Assembly (NCBI GenBank): GCA_006384855.1
Contig: VCJN01002685.1
Location: forward strand, 39,079-103,078
DNA from: Tetraselmis striata
Taxonomy: Eukaryota > Chlorophyta > Chlorodendrophyceae > Chlorodendrales > Chlorodendraceae
Reading direction: 5' to 3'
Length of the DNA: 64,000 nt
Part shown: piece by piece, positions 20,641-32,654 of the stretch
Numbering within the stretch: the first letter of the stretch is position 1
Layout: each line of letters begins with the position of its first letter
Notes under the pieces: generated by a model
What the model was told of the DNA's origin: nothing
Database searches by the model: none
What the model saw: only the letters and a program-made list of their open reading frames with translations
Made by a program: the position numbers and the translations under genes

Positions 20641-21308
20641 TTTTTATTCTTAGGTGAGCTACACGGGAACATCGCGAGGTGCGCATCATGCACAGAAGCA
20701 CATACAAATAATTTGGGGGGGGGGGGGGGGGGGGTGAGGGGGAGGCTAGCCCCCCACACACAGAATGCTCGCCGGGAACAACGCAGCTCCAAAGAATGCG
20801 CCGAGACTAGTGTTAAAACAGTCGCCGCAACGCCCGGATGCTGCCCAATATGGCAGCTCAAATCATGGTGGCATAGTGGACTATATATATAGCCAGCACA
20901 TGGTAATGATAAATAAACTATGATTCACAGCTCGAAACGTGGCGATTGCTATCCGAGTATATATTTGCTGCCGCCCCGTAGCGTACATCGCAGTGCTTAC
21001 CGCACAATATGGGAGTGCATGTATACCACCAACCAAAAGTACGCAGAAACTGTTCTCGCACTGGGGATCGCTAGACTATATACATATACATATACATATG
21101 ACTGCATACACAAACAGAATTGGGGGGGGGGGGGGGGGTGCGGGGGGGGGGGGATAGTGCCCACACACACGGAATGCTCGCTGAGAACAGCGCAGCTCCA
21201 AAAAATGCTCCGAAACCAGTGCTGAAACCGTCGCCGCAACGCCCGGATGCTGCCCAATATGGTGGCTATTCCAGCTAAAATCACGGTGGCATAGTGGACT
21301 ATATATAG
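20641..21308 (+). repeat. Satellite units 1 and 2 (about 410 bp each, with G run)
   Basis: The unit contains, in order, AGCTCGAAACG...GGCGATTGC, TATATTTGCTGCCGC, GTGCATGTATACCACCAAC, a CACATACAAACAG-like block, a long G run, CACACGGAATGCTCGC, GCCGCAACGCCCGGATGCTG, and GGTGGCATAGTGGACTATA ending at TAGCCAGCACATGG. Unit 1 is partial (to about 20895). Unit 2 runs from about 20896 to 21308, where it is interrupted by the 5.9-kb transposon. The array resumes at 27246. Confidence 0.75.
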
Positions 21309-21343
21309 CACTCATCGAAACGGGGTCCGCTTAACCGCGCTTA
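21309..21343 (+). repeat. Left terminal inverted repeat of the 5.9-kb element
   Basis: Starts CACTCATCGAAACG, then GGGTCCGCTTAAC and CGCGCTTA. It is followed to about 21465 by further CGCTTAAC and GCGCTTATCC copies. Confidence 0.8.
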
Positions 21344-21733
21344 ATACGGTACTTCTACTGTATTCGTACTCATTTTTACTGTACTAGTACCGTATTTCGT
21401 ATACCATGACGACTACTCCCGCTTAACTTGAGCTTATCCGCGCTTATCCGCGCTTATCCATGCATGCCATCAGTACTTGCGCCGCGAGGTCTCAACGCCA
21501 TAGCAGTACCCGTACGTGAAACGGTACGTGATGCCCCTCCGGCCGGCCCACGCAAGCGCACTTCGCCATGGCGCGTAACCGCGCGGCGGGCCTGACGCTG
21601 CTGATGCGCACGCGGCGGCGGAGCGACTACCTTTATCATCCCTCGTCTGACCTGCTTATCATCCGCCGCTCTCGCCCATAATCTGACCCCTCGCTATATC
21701 CCACAGCCGGCCCCTCAGCGCACCCTCGTCGCG

Positions 21734-24690
21734 ATGCCTCGCGGCAAAGCGAGATCATGCGGCAAGAAGAGCGTCTCCCATGTATGCGATAATCCGAGCG
21801 GACACCTTACGGTCCAGTGCCGTGTGTGCAAAAGTCACCTCGCCGGAAATAGCCGCCACTTCAAAGTACAACACCTCAGACACTCAGCTAACGACGCATG
21901 CTCGGTGGAGCAAGCCCGCTTACTGTCGGTGAGTGCCTGCTAGTGTGCGGATTCCAGTTTGCCATGGCAATCTTAACCGACGCTTGCCATAACGCCCCCC
22001 CCCTTCACGCAGTTGAAGACCACCACCGCATCGCAACCTGTAGTGATGCCTGCCCCGCCGTCTTCGCCCGAACCGATTGCCCTGCCCTCACCACCCGCCG
22101 CACCGGCTACCCGACGTTTGCGTCGACTCCGCACGCGCGAAGAACAGCGGAACGCTCCCGACCTACGAAATAATGTGGGACAATGGGTCGGTGTGCGGTT
22201 CTTGTCGTCTCATCACTCCGAGGTTGTCGGCACAGCCATGCTCCCTGGCAACAAGTTTAAGGTGCAACATCACGACGGCAGGTAATGCCATGCTGCTTTC
22301 TCACTGAGACTATATTTCATACACGCATGCTTATTTGCGTCATCCAACTCAAATTTGTCGCCTCCCACCCAGCACATCTCTTCACCAATCGGTAACCAAC
22401 TAACCGTGTGGTGTGTCCTCCGCTCTGTTACAGTATACACGCGAAATGCAACTGTCGCTTGTTGCGCGACCTAGTAATTCGTCGGTGTTTCCAGAAATTA
22501 GACAGTACCTCGGACGGTTCTAGCAGCAATATGGACATCGACAATACGGCTGGCAGCGACAGGGGCATGGCCCAGAGCCCGCTTCGCAGTCCTTTTACGA
22601 AGGACCGGGCGGACGGTGATGAGGAGAGGGCGGAGCGGGGTCTGGCTCGTGCTGACGGCGATGCCTTTTGGAAGGGCGAACCGACTTGATTTCTCTCCAG
22701 CCTCAACGGCAGCGACAAGACGGGGGGAGAGGAGGAGGGGCATGAGGGAGAGGAGGAACGGGAACCGCGCCTTCAAGGCACTGTTGAAGGCGGTGCCAAA
22801 GAGGTAAGCCGTATCACACATTCGCTGCTATTCACAGCGTGCGCCTTCACCAAGCAAGGTGCACTTGGACAGAACCCTATCCCGTCTACTTGTTGCTAAC
22901 TGTGGTGCTGATGTGTGCCCTTCTAAGGGTAGTGGCGGCGACCCTGAGCATGGTACCGAGGATGACAAGCGCTACGAAGAGCGCTACGGAGGGCGCTACT
23001 GCCGGACTGCTTCTCCCACGAGTTGTTGGGTATGCCGCCCTCGAAGCGTCCGAGCATCGGGGCTGCGCTCGTCGACCTGCTTGGCGTCAAGGCGGTCTAC
23101 GAGCTGCCTATCGCCAAGACATGTGAGCATATGTGCGATGGTAACCGCATGATGTGTAGCAATCTACACGTGCTTGTTTGTAGGCGCGCGGCTCAGGAGA
23201 AGCGTGGCTGCACAACGCGTGAGGTGGAGATGTGCCTCGAGAGGGCGGTGAGCCCCCCGCCCCCTTCCACACACCATGTGCCTCAAACGAGGCATCTTAT
23301 GTATCCATTCAGCATCTCATATAAGCCTTCTATATTGTCTGTGTGTAGGTTAGGTTCTTCTCGAAGACCACTGTCGGCATATGCAGCAAGGATCCGGAGA
23401 GGGCTTTTGCTGTCGAGGTCGTGAAGCTGCCTCCCCCCGCCCCCCCCCCCCCCCCCCCCCCCCCCCGCGCCCCCCCTCTTTTTCTGTGCATTGGGCCACT
23501 AGTCGTGTGTAATTGCATCAAATGCTTTCTCACTCCTAGCTGTTGGCGCGGACATATGTGACTGGAGGACTTCGAGCTCCTCTTAATGATTTGCTCGTCA
23601 GCATGCGGCGGGATCGGGGCAGTGTGAGGGGATTTGTAGCGGCGAAGAATCGCCACGCACAACAAGATGCAGTGGGTCGCGCAGTCAGCGCGAAGGTGAT
23701 TGAGGGAGCTTTCTGCGGGGAGGGCGTCATTGTGCAGGACCACAATGCCGCTCTCTTCAAGCAGTGCGTTCATGAGTATGCCCCCGATGAGCTGCGGGTA
23801 CAACAGCTGAGGGCTGATACGGCGATCATCAAGTAAGTGCTTTAGATACCTGCCCGCATGCATGTATACCTTGTATGATAGTATAGCAGCATTCAAAGCA
23901 CACTTACATCGATCGTCCGCCGGACTGCTACATGCTGACGTGCTATGGCCGGATGATGGTGATGAAGCCGGACCAGGAATCCTACAATGTATATTGCTCG
24001 CGCGCGTACAGCCGCTGGGCGAAGGGCAATGCATGGGTGTACACATCATGGCTGTGGGAGAACTGGGGTGTAGTCCTTCGGCTCCTGGACCATTACATAC
24101 CGCAGACTACTCAACCGAGAGCCAGTGTGGACTTTGGGCCAACTGGGGCTGCATAGGGAGAAAACCATGATAGGTTCCAGGAGATCTTCCATATTGAGGT
24201 AAGCTATTTCATTGCGGCAAAGTGCTACGCCCTAGACAACCCCCTGGCTTCGCCTCCAATTGTCTTCGCAGTTGGAGACGCTTACCGTCGGAGTTGGCTT
24301 CCATCAGCCCCAATCAACACCAGGATCTGGGACGGCGCAGTGAATGCAGTCTTTCGGCCGGATTTCGTCTTCCCACTCATCATCGCGCAAGGCATGCTGG
24401 TCACATACACCTGGACAGAGGCGATTTCCGCCAGCACTGCTGACAGGGGTCGGCGGCGCGAGATGGCCGTTGCTGATGCTGCGCCCATGCAGATAATGAC
24501 GTTTGTTAGCAACGCCCTGCAACTGCCCTTTCAGTTATCTCATGTTTTGTTTGGACACTGACATGATATTGTTGATTTTGCTTTCACCAGGTGGGCTTCC
24601 TATGTGAAGCACTCTCATGCGCCAAGGACATGCGCCGTTTGCCACAATGATCTGGACGATGGCGATGGCGGCGCTGCAGAGCAGCCGTAA
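21734..24690 (+). pseudogene. Transposon gene 1: multi-exon, BED-like zinc finger, unknown core
   Basis: Exon 1 starts at ATG 21734 and carries C-x2-C...H-x4-H (VQCRVCKSHL...HFKVQHLRH), a BED-like zinc finger, and ends at a GTGAGT donor. Exon 2 (from about 22011) has a basic linker and the block GQWVGVRFLSSHHSEVVGT. Later exons read SIGAALVDLLGVKAVYELP, VRFFSKTTVGICSKDPERA, GGLRAPLNDLLVSMRRDRGS to AIIK (to about 23832), then MLTCYGRMMVMKPDQESYN and SYNVYCSRAYSRWAKGNAW. The last exon reads WASYVKHSHAPRTCAVCHND to the TAA at 24688-24690. Most junctions have good GT and AG signals. Decay: in-frame TGA at 22687-22689, in-frame TAG near 24153, and a frame change near 22980-23010. It is likely the transposase or DNA-binding protein of the element; no family is recognised. 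Confidence 0.5.
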
Positions 24691-25489
24691 CAACATCAGT
24701 GTTTATTCATCATGCATTGCGGCTCATAAGCATGCATGATTAGCGCTTCAAATGTCTCTGGGGGCATGGCAGCGCAGGGTAGGCTAATGTCCTGAGTGTT
24801 AGTACATCAAGTTGCTGCGCAGTATGTTCACGTAGAATAATATGGCTGGCGCAGGAAATATAAATATAGGCGCCGGGTGGGTCTGCGGTTTCCAACCTGT
24901 AATGGGAAAAACATATTTCTTTCCCAAACCTTGTCTGCCAATTACATTCATTTCAATCTGCATCATTAATGATTTTTCAGGTATGTCATACATGAGACAT
25001 CATGCCGCGCAATGTGCGTTGACATTCTGGGCGCCGCGATAGAGCGTAATGTCATACCTGATCGAGCGTTGTAACCAAACAAGGATATATGTGCATGTAC
25101 TCTGCAGTATTGATCATTTCCTGTCATGCCATGACTGTTTTGATCGTGTGTTGATGCATCTCCATATTGCTGGTAGTTCACAGCATTATTTATGGTTGTG
25201 GTATTGTGCGTCAGCATGCTTGACTGATTTGTGTCGGCCCGGGTACCCATGTACCATGTACCGTAATCACAATAAGGTATTGAAATACATTACATGAATG
25301 CTGCACCGCGTCACTTCTTACCGGGTTCCATATGTATCACTTAGTCACTAAGTGATAATGATGACAGCAGCAGTAGTATTGACTAGCGGTATACCGCCCG
25401 CGTACATGTAGTCGTCGCACGATCTGCTGGAGTCCGCCAGCACTTCAATCAGCACCATCGCCCGCCCCCCCCCCCCCCCCCCCGCCACC

Positions 25490-26505
25490 ATGACGACGTT
25501 TGGAGGCGCGGCGTTTCTCTCCGCCGGCGAAGATAGCCCCTGCCGGAGTATAGGCCGCCTCAGGACCTTCCCCTACCGCAGGGGCCGCCCCTCCTCCACA
25601 ATGTGACGTGCGTCAGGTTGTCGGCAGCCGAGGATGCCGAGGTCAAGGTAGGCGGGCCGTTGACCCCTGCACGCCTCTGCGCTTTCAACAACACCTACCG
25701 CGAGGCAGTGCAAGGCATGAACGTGTACACGTGCCTCGAGGACGTTGAAGACTCGACGGACGAGAGCTACGAAGCACGTTGCATGTGCCACTAGGGTAAG
25801 GAGCTGCTGGTGGCAGCTGAATATCGCTTTGCTGCCGGCAATAGGTTCCAGCACCCCCCTACTTGACCGAGGTCGAGGAGGCTGCCGCTTTGATCAGCAG
25901 TGCTCTCTCCCCGGCGGATAAAGGCGATGCCAACCCTACCAGAACCCCCACCGTGGAAAGGTGAGTCCGAGATGTCAGTGCAGTTGGTGCTGGCTGTTTG
26001 CACGCGTGCTGCCTTATGCATGTGGTGACGACGTCACAACGACTGAATTATTTGTCTTTTGTTATTTTAACTTAGGTCCGCCATCGACATGAACGGCAAC
26101 CCACTGCAGGAGCAATCTACCGGCTCCAGCCCCCCTCCCCAGTTCAGTCGTCCAGCTCCCTTCCCCCGTGCTGCTCGACCCCCCCCGCTGCTTTATACGA
26201 CCAACATGCAAACGGCTTCAGCTGGGCGTGTGCGTGTGACCTCCAACTTCGTTGATACGGCGAGGATGCATGCGCGGCGTCAACACAAGCAAGCGCATCT
26301 GCGAGCGGCAGCAACAGGTAAGCAACCCACGAGCAGCCATCACCTTAGCCGTGGGCAGCGGATGGCATGCATAGTAATAGACAACACCACCCCACAAGCC
26401 GCAGCTACATGTGCGAGGCAGACCGAGCAGAAGAGACCCGCCGCAGCGCAGCCCCCGGGCAGCAGTAGCAGGCCGCCGCGCCGCCGCGGCGGCCGCGGGC
26501 ACTAG
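25490..26505 (+). pseudogene. Transposon gene 2: two or more exons, basic RGG-like tail
   Basis: Begins at ATG 25490 in the context GCCACCATG. The middle reads LTPARLCAFNNTYREAVQGM, then VAAEYRFAAGNRFQHPP, and continues as YLTEVEEAAALISSALSPA up to a clear donor after 25960 (AAG, GTGAGT). The second exon (26076-26505) begins SAIDMNGNPLQEQ and ends PPRRRGGRGH at TAG 26503-26505. Frames before and after the C run at about 25853-25858 agree if one C is added, and an in-frame TAG lies at 25792-25794. The function is not recognised. A second small gene beside the main one is usual in CACTA elements. Confidence 0.45.
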
Positions 26506-27210
26506 AGGTCCCATGAAATTACATTTCCTGGTTTGTTTCACAGTACTTTCGCACAGTGTCCGACCCCACCTGCATTAAACTGAAAGTGACCGATACTCAT
26601 CTGTTAAATTTGCCAGCTAGGATTAAGCGTGCTTAAACGCGTTTAACTATAGTTAGAAGCTCCACTTTCATTGGCTGTTGGGTTGGCAACATCCAGCATG
26701 GCGCTTCTGCTCTTATAAAACCTCAAACCATCCGCCGCCCGCATGAAATTCATTTCCGCTGTCTCTATCACGTTGTCGGTATGTAGCGAACAGTAATGCA
26801 AGCCTCGCCCGTTATGTTATGTTCGCGAGTTGTCGCGCTTACTGCCGCGCTTTTGTAAATTTCGATAGTATCGCAAAGTATTGTACTCGTGGCACTCCCG
26901 CCGTACCTTAATATACTGATTACTCGCGACTACTTATAACTTTTTGGTTACAGGGAGAGCGTCAGGAGAATGCACTCGCGACTACTGGTGTGAATTGCTG
27001 GTGCGACTCCTGGTACTGCTGGTGCCCTATAGTGATGACTCGCGACTACATGTACTCGTGGCGCTACTCGTCACGCTATTCTCTAGTACTCAGTGCTATA
27101 CATCGCTGCCGTACACATGCCTCCAGCCTGAAATAAAGTACTATGGCGCTTAACGTTAAGCGGAGGTTAAGCTTGCTACATACAGGCGCTTACTCGAGCT
27201 TACTCTTGGG

Positions 27211-27245
27211 TAAGCGCAGTTAAGCGGACCACGTTTCGACGAGTG
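27211..27245 (-). repeat. Right terminal inverted repeat of the 5.9-kb element
   Basis: Reverse complement starts CACTCGTCGAAACG, then TGGTCCGCTTAAC and TGCGCTTA. It is preceded by subterminal GGCGCTTAAC and GGCGCTTACTCGAGC copies from 27145. Confidence 0.8.
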
Positions 27246-28031
27246 AGCCAGCACATGGTTTGATTCGCAGCTCGAAACGGGGCGATTGCTATCCGAGTAT
27301 ATATTTGCTGCCGCTCCATAGCGTACATCGCAGTGTTTACCGCACAATATGGTAGTGCATGTATACCACCAACCCAAAAGTGCGCATAATCTGTTATTCT
27401 TGCGTTGGGGATCACTACATGTGACTACATATCAGCACATACAAACAGTTTGGGGGGGGGGGGGGGGGTGGAAGGGGGGGGGGGGGGGGGGGGCTAGGGC
27501 CCACACAAATCCACACACCGGTTCGCGTAGGTACTCGTTTCTGAAGACCGTAACCGGGGCTCAAATCCGAGATGTGTAGCTGGCAACGCTTTTTGGCTAC
27601 GTGGCACGCGCTGCGTGCGAAATATTAGCACGTGACCGCTCGCGCTCCTCCCTCATCATCCCGCCGCCAGCCCCATCCCTGCCCGCGACACACAAGACGA
27701 GGCACCTGAACGCCACCATATGACTACGTTAGCGCGCTGCTACCGCGGTATGCGCGTGATGGTGTCGGCCGGTGTGTTCGACTGGCATCGGTGGGGCGGG
27801 ATGGGTTGGCGAGACGGGTGGTCACGTGGGCTCTGAGTTTTGATCAAATGACGTTATATTTGACTGTATCAACCGGACACTAATCACTATTCGCACTCGT
27901 TTCGGTAGTTGCATCTCAGGATTGGGACCCCGCTATACACAGCTTATACACACGGAATTCTCGCCGGGAACAACGCAGCTCCAAAAAATGCTCCGAAACC
28001 AGTGATGAAACCGTCGCCGCAGAGCACCGCA
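27246..28031 (+). repeat. Satellite unit 3, split by about 440 bp of other sequence
   Basis: Resumes the array at AGCCAGCACATGG and carries AGCTCGAAACGGGGCGATTG, the TATATTTGCTGCCGC block and a G run at 27452-27493, to about 27506. The rest of the unit (ACACGGAATTCTCGCC, GGGAACAACGCAGCTCC, AAACCGTCGCCGCA) reappears at 27946-28031. The intervening 27507-27945 has no visible terminal repeats. Confidence 0.65.
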
Positions 28032-29559
28032 CGGCCGTTGCGTCGCCGGGACATCACCCATTGGGTATGCTGTTAGCATGCGCAAAGGGCTGGCGGGGGA
28101 CCAACTCGGCGGCATCAAGCGGCGATGCGTGTTGCACGCTGAATTTGATGAGAAATCAAGTATTCATTACACGGAATGATGGAACCGCCACCGCACCGCA
28201 CCGCACGGCCGGTCATGCGTTTCCGGGACGACTCTCAACAGAGTTAGTATCCAAAACCAACACTACAACAGCCGCACCAAGACCGCAGCACAGCCAGGTG
28301 CCCTCGACTGGGTCGCAAGGGCACTACCCAACGCTTGTTCTCTCAAATTTTTACAACCCTCTCCGCATGTTCGTGGTTTACCATAGGCAGTTGGAATGGG
28401 GGAGAGGCATGGTGCATCGCGTTGTTGTTGGAAGTGCATGCCACATGTCACAATGAATTACGTAGTATGCCGCAATACAGAAAGTATCAGAAAATCATTA
28501 CAAACAAACCGGAGGGGGGGGGGGGGGGGGACTCAAAATGAAGGGGGAATGTGACCTGAACCATGTCATTTTTTCGGGATGGCCTTAGCTGCCGTATAAT
28601 TGTCACTATCAACACAATAACCTCCGAGCATGTCGCCGTCAGGCCGAGCTCCGCGTCGCTTTCCTCCACGACGGCTTGAAATGACGCACGTTATTGTCGA
28701 TGCTAACGCATACTAGCTAGCAGAACGCCACCAATCAGTTTCAGCGTCATGGCGGCGGTGGCTGAGGTGCGAGTGGGTTTTGCAACGCCCAATGGCGGCC
28801 CGCGGCTAGGTTTTTGCCACGGAGGACGTCGAATGGAGCCTCCAAAACCGACGGGGCGTCGCCAAGAATAGCGCCCTCGCAAACATGGGGCCAGGCGCGG
28901 CTGTACGACGCGTCGCAACGGCTTCTCCAGTAAAGTACTAAGTACTGTTTGGGATTATTCAACATCTTGTTTTGCTCATAAATTATTCGGTCCTACCCCC
29001 CTTTTTCTGAGGGATAAAAAGGCATCTAAAACAACAAATCTAGCTGTCCTGGCCTTAGTATTACCACCATAGTGCATGTTTTCCTATCATTATGTTAGGG
29101 TTACGCCCGTAACCCTCACTGGACCACTAAACCCCATGCTGCATTGTACCGCATACGCGTTCATGTCACTATATGATGACTCCTCGTGCCCACGCATCTA
29201 CTCGTACTGTACTCATTCCTGCTCATACTAATGCTGCCCGTGCTATAATGTGTCTCCACAGGTACTAGCTAGTGTACCGCATAGTCGTGTATCGCTGCCG
29301 ACTAATCGACTATCTGTGCTATTGCTAACGGCGCTAATGCGCCACATAATACCGGAGGGTCCTCGAGAACTCCGAGCAGAATGCCGCCGCCACTGCTTCT
29401 GATCTAATTTGACCGATAGCAAGCTAGCTATATAAGCCAATGCAATGCCAAAGACATGTAACATTCGGTTCTTCTTGCAACCTTTGCCTCTCACACTGCA
29501 TTTGCATTACAGTACCTTACATCGGTTTCGCGAACTCTGGCTAGTTCCTCCGCGCATCC
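28032..29559. other. Unassigned stretch
   Basis: A G run at 28514-28530 is the only clear landmark. Short open frames on both strands have no recognisable content. No LTR matching the young Ty3 element was found in front of the fossil that begins at 29560. Confidence 0.4.
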
Positions 29560-32000
29560 TGCGCTGTTGTATGTCAGCCACCACCCGCCGATCTACCGCT
29601 CTCGCTTGTGCCGCCGCCTGCACCATGGCTTCCCCTATGGACATTGGTGCTGACACCCGTCGAACTCATGCCGTGCAACTCGAGATGACCAAGTTCGCGT
29701 CTCGACCCCATACGGCCAACATCGGCGCAGGTGGCCTCATGACCGACCGGGCGGCGCAACCTTGTACAACTTACTCGATTCCTTCAACGCGGCAATGAGG
29801 CTGTCCACGGCCTCATCTGGCCTGCGCAATAACTCAAGCCTGGCTCGTGCAACAGTTCATAACGGACGGCGAGGTCGGCGCCGTCTACCATGGACTCATC
29901 GACAGCCTCGAGCTGCAAGACAGCACCCCTATGCCGCAAGTCACCGTGTCCTCTTTTTTCGCGGACTTCACCCAATTCCAAGACCGCTTTATCAATAAGG
30001 AGCTCCACGGCTGATCCACCATGTTCGTGCTGATCAATTGCTTCACAGACAGGCGGGCCATCTCTGCTACCGACTCGTCCCAACCCAAGAAATGCGTCGA
30101 CCTCTCTCAGCAAGCCCGCCGTGCCTACATGCGGACCGCCCCTCCGAAGCGGCCATCATCGGCACCACCATGGCGTGCCTGCCGAGACTAACTAAGGCCA
30201 ACATTGAGTCAAGTGCTATCAAGCTGCGCGAGGAGCTCAACACCTTCACCATCCTGGATCGTCACCTCAATTATGCAGTGGACGCCGAGCTCTCTGCTAA
30301 GCGGAAGGCCGACAATCCGCCCGGCAGCAGTCCGTCGCCTAACAAGTATGTGCGCCCCGGTGCTGGCCCTTTTCCGTCGGCTCGGATGCCCCCCCCCCCC
30401 CCCCCCTCGCCCCCTCCGCCAATACTTGCTCATGCCTTATTTGCCTCTAAGGTTCCTAGTAGCTATCACCGTAATACCGGCACATGTGACGAGTGCGGTG
30501 AGTCGGGCCATTCTATTATCACATGCTCTCAGACATCCCAAGCCGACAAAACTGCTTGGCGCAATGAAGTCGCTGCCTCAAAACCGCGAAAGGCATGCAA
30601 AAGCTGGATATTGACCGCAAATGACGGGTTGGGGCGGAGCTTGCTGCCGTAGATTCGAATTACAATACAATGGAATCTTTAGCTCCGCCGAGTAATTCCC
30701 CAACCACCGAGGCCGGCCCACTATCCGCTCTGCGACTCGACGAGCATAGCATATAGCGAGTGTTGCCGACCCCGAGTCCGTGCATGCGCATGCGACGATC
30801 TCCTCTTTAGGTCGCCAATTGCCTATTGAGTTGGGCGAACCAGAGCCGCTCTCACGCGACCAGGTTCGTTGGTCCATGTGAGCCGCGGACTTTGCCATGC
30901 ATGCTGCTAACCCGACTACCGGCATGTCTCCTATTCCAAAAAAACCGATGTTCGCCGCTTTCGTCGCAAACAATACGCAAATAACCGCACTGAAGTGAAA
31001 CCTGACCGACCTTTCACTTGCCTTCTTGACTCTACCATTTTCGGCCGTAGTGAATTTACCCGTTTCAAATTCGAATATGGCCCGGTTACCCTCGATGATG
31101 CATGCGTACCAACAAAACCGCAGTAGGGCATACATACTATCCTCATTAACCCCCGTATGACGATTATGTCCTCCCTATTCTCGAACACTTAGAGGCTCAG
31201 CGCTTGTCTTCCTTGTATGACACTCGCGCAATTATCATCCTTCCCCCGTGGCCTAGGAAATTGGGGAAGTCATGGTTACGCATCCCGAAAAAATAGAAAC
31301 GTGTGCACTCATACCAAGCCGGCACTTTCTTATTTCGCACTGCCACAACATCTGCCACGGAGTATGCTCCCATGCCCCGGCTACCTAACCCGAGCGTAGG
31401 TGTGCACCTCCCGGACCACACCGTCGAGGAACGAACGGGAGGCCACTGCCTTCGACGATGCGGGCCGCACATAACATCTAAAAGCCATGCATCACCTTTG
31501 AAACCGCCAACCCAGGCGAGACATATACACCCCAAAAACCGTCAAATCCCACCAGCCCTGCTTTGAAACCGATAAAGCATTCGTTACGTCCGTCACTGAG
31601 AATGACCTGCTACTCTTAAATCCGCAAATTACCGACTACCCCGGTATGACACCCGCTGCTATGATGTTAAATGGCGGCGCCTGTTAGGTGTTTTACTGAC
31701 GATGCCTATGTTCGCCTAACCAAAACTTCGCCTGCCCCCTTGGTCAATTAAAATTCATGTCTGCATGGCCGACGGTCGCATTTCACTCGCCGCACGATAT
31801 CATGCACCCTAGAACTCATTATCGACGGTTTTTCGGCTTCTACTGTTGAGTTTATTGTTTCCAATTTACAAAGCTCATTCGACTGCGTCTTCGGTGTATC
31901 GTTTCTTAAATGATAACATAACCCGCCCGGACATCGACTGGCCCTCCGGAAAACGTACCTTCCCTAATGGCCACTCGGTCACCTGCCCACTTTACCCAGC
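29560..32000 (+). mobile_element. Old Ty3/Gypsy fossil (gag, accessory ORF, protease part)
   Basis: A decayed plus-strand relative of the element at 1-6554. The gag region is at about 29.57-30.65 kb, with a CCHC knuckle (CDECGESGHSIITC). The accessory ORF region is at about 30.95-31.56 kb (HSYQAGTFLFRTATT matches HSYPAGTYLFHTATT of the young copy). Part of the protease region is at about 31.6-32.0 kb. The rest of pol and both LTRs are not recognisable. More than ten breaks are apparent, so it is far older than the copy at the window start. Confidence 0.8.
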
Positions 32001-32654
32001 CTGGAGAAAATCGTCAGACATCCTACCGGTACCCTCTCCCACTGGGTACCAGTACCCTCTCGCGCCCGCGGGCAGCAGCGCCGCCTCCGCGCCGACTTAG
32101 TCGCTGCCATCGTACCCCTGTCTCCCCATGGTAACGCGAGTGTCGTTGTCGACGTGAAGATCGGCACAATATATCAACACCGGCTTTGGCACCCGACTGC
32201 GCAGCAAAATTCCTGGGTCGTGGAGGGGTAAAACCGAGTGAGCACCTTCCGATTGACGCAACCCAGCCCTGCATACACGGCCTGACGCGCTGACACACAC
32301 GGACAGCCCTTTCCTGCCGGAGGGACGAGCACACCGTGTGTCCCCTCAACGACGGCCTGCTTCCCCACTACGGAGGCGGCTTAGCGTGCAGCAGAGTGCC
32401 AAGAGGTGCGCGGCGCCAACCATAGGCAGGCCTGAAGGCGGCTTCTCTGAGCGAGCAGCGCACACGTTTCTGATCTTGTCATTGTGTTGCTTGTGCGGCT
32501 GGAACTTTCCCTATCTAATGACTTGCCTCTGATAGTATCTGCGCCTCCACAGTTGCCTATCAGCCGCTGCTCTCAGCTCAGAGAGCTGCTGCCAGGGCCG
32601 CGCTACTAGCTGGACCCCCCGGGCCACGCAGAGCGAATCCGCAGCGGCGGCGCC
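32001..32654. other. Upstream region of the RRM gene
   Basis: Begins with a GGTACC-rich short tandem (GGTACCCTCTCCCACTGGGTACC) that marks the end of the Ty3 fossil. No TATA box or other promoter element could be fixed before the start codon at 32655. Confidence 0.35.

Larger units (their letters stand above)
21309..27245 (+). mobile_element. 5.9-kb TIR DNA transposon, CACTA-like, with two genes
   Basis: Ends are 35-bp inverted repeats that start CACTC(A/G)TCGAAACG, with three mismatches. The flanking 2 bp are AG on both sides (21307-21308 and 27246-27247). The neighbouring satellite copy at 20881-20900 provides an uninterrupted site, TATATAGCCAGCAC, so the insertion is precise and the duplication is 2 bp. 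Multiple GCGCTTA(A/T/C)-type subterminal repeats lie within 150 bp of each end. CACT termini, 2-3-bp duplications and subterminal repeats are features of the CMC/EnSpm group. Inside are two intron-containing coding regions on the plus strand. No catalytic DDE/DDD core could be recognised, so the superfamily is an inference. Confidence 0.75.

Noticed and set aside
27507-27580. tRNA-like sequence with a GGCTCAAATCC box
   Set aside because: T and acceptor stems pair poorly and no anticodon arm is seen.
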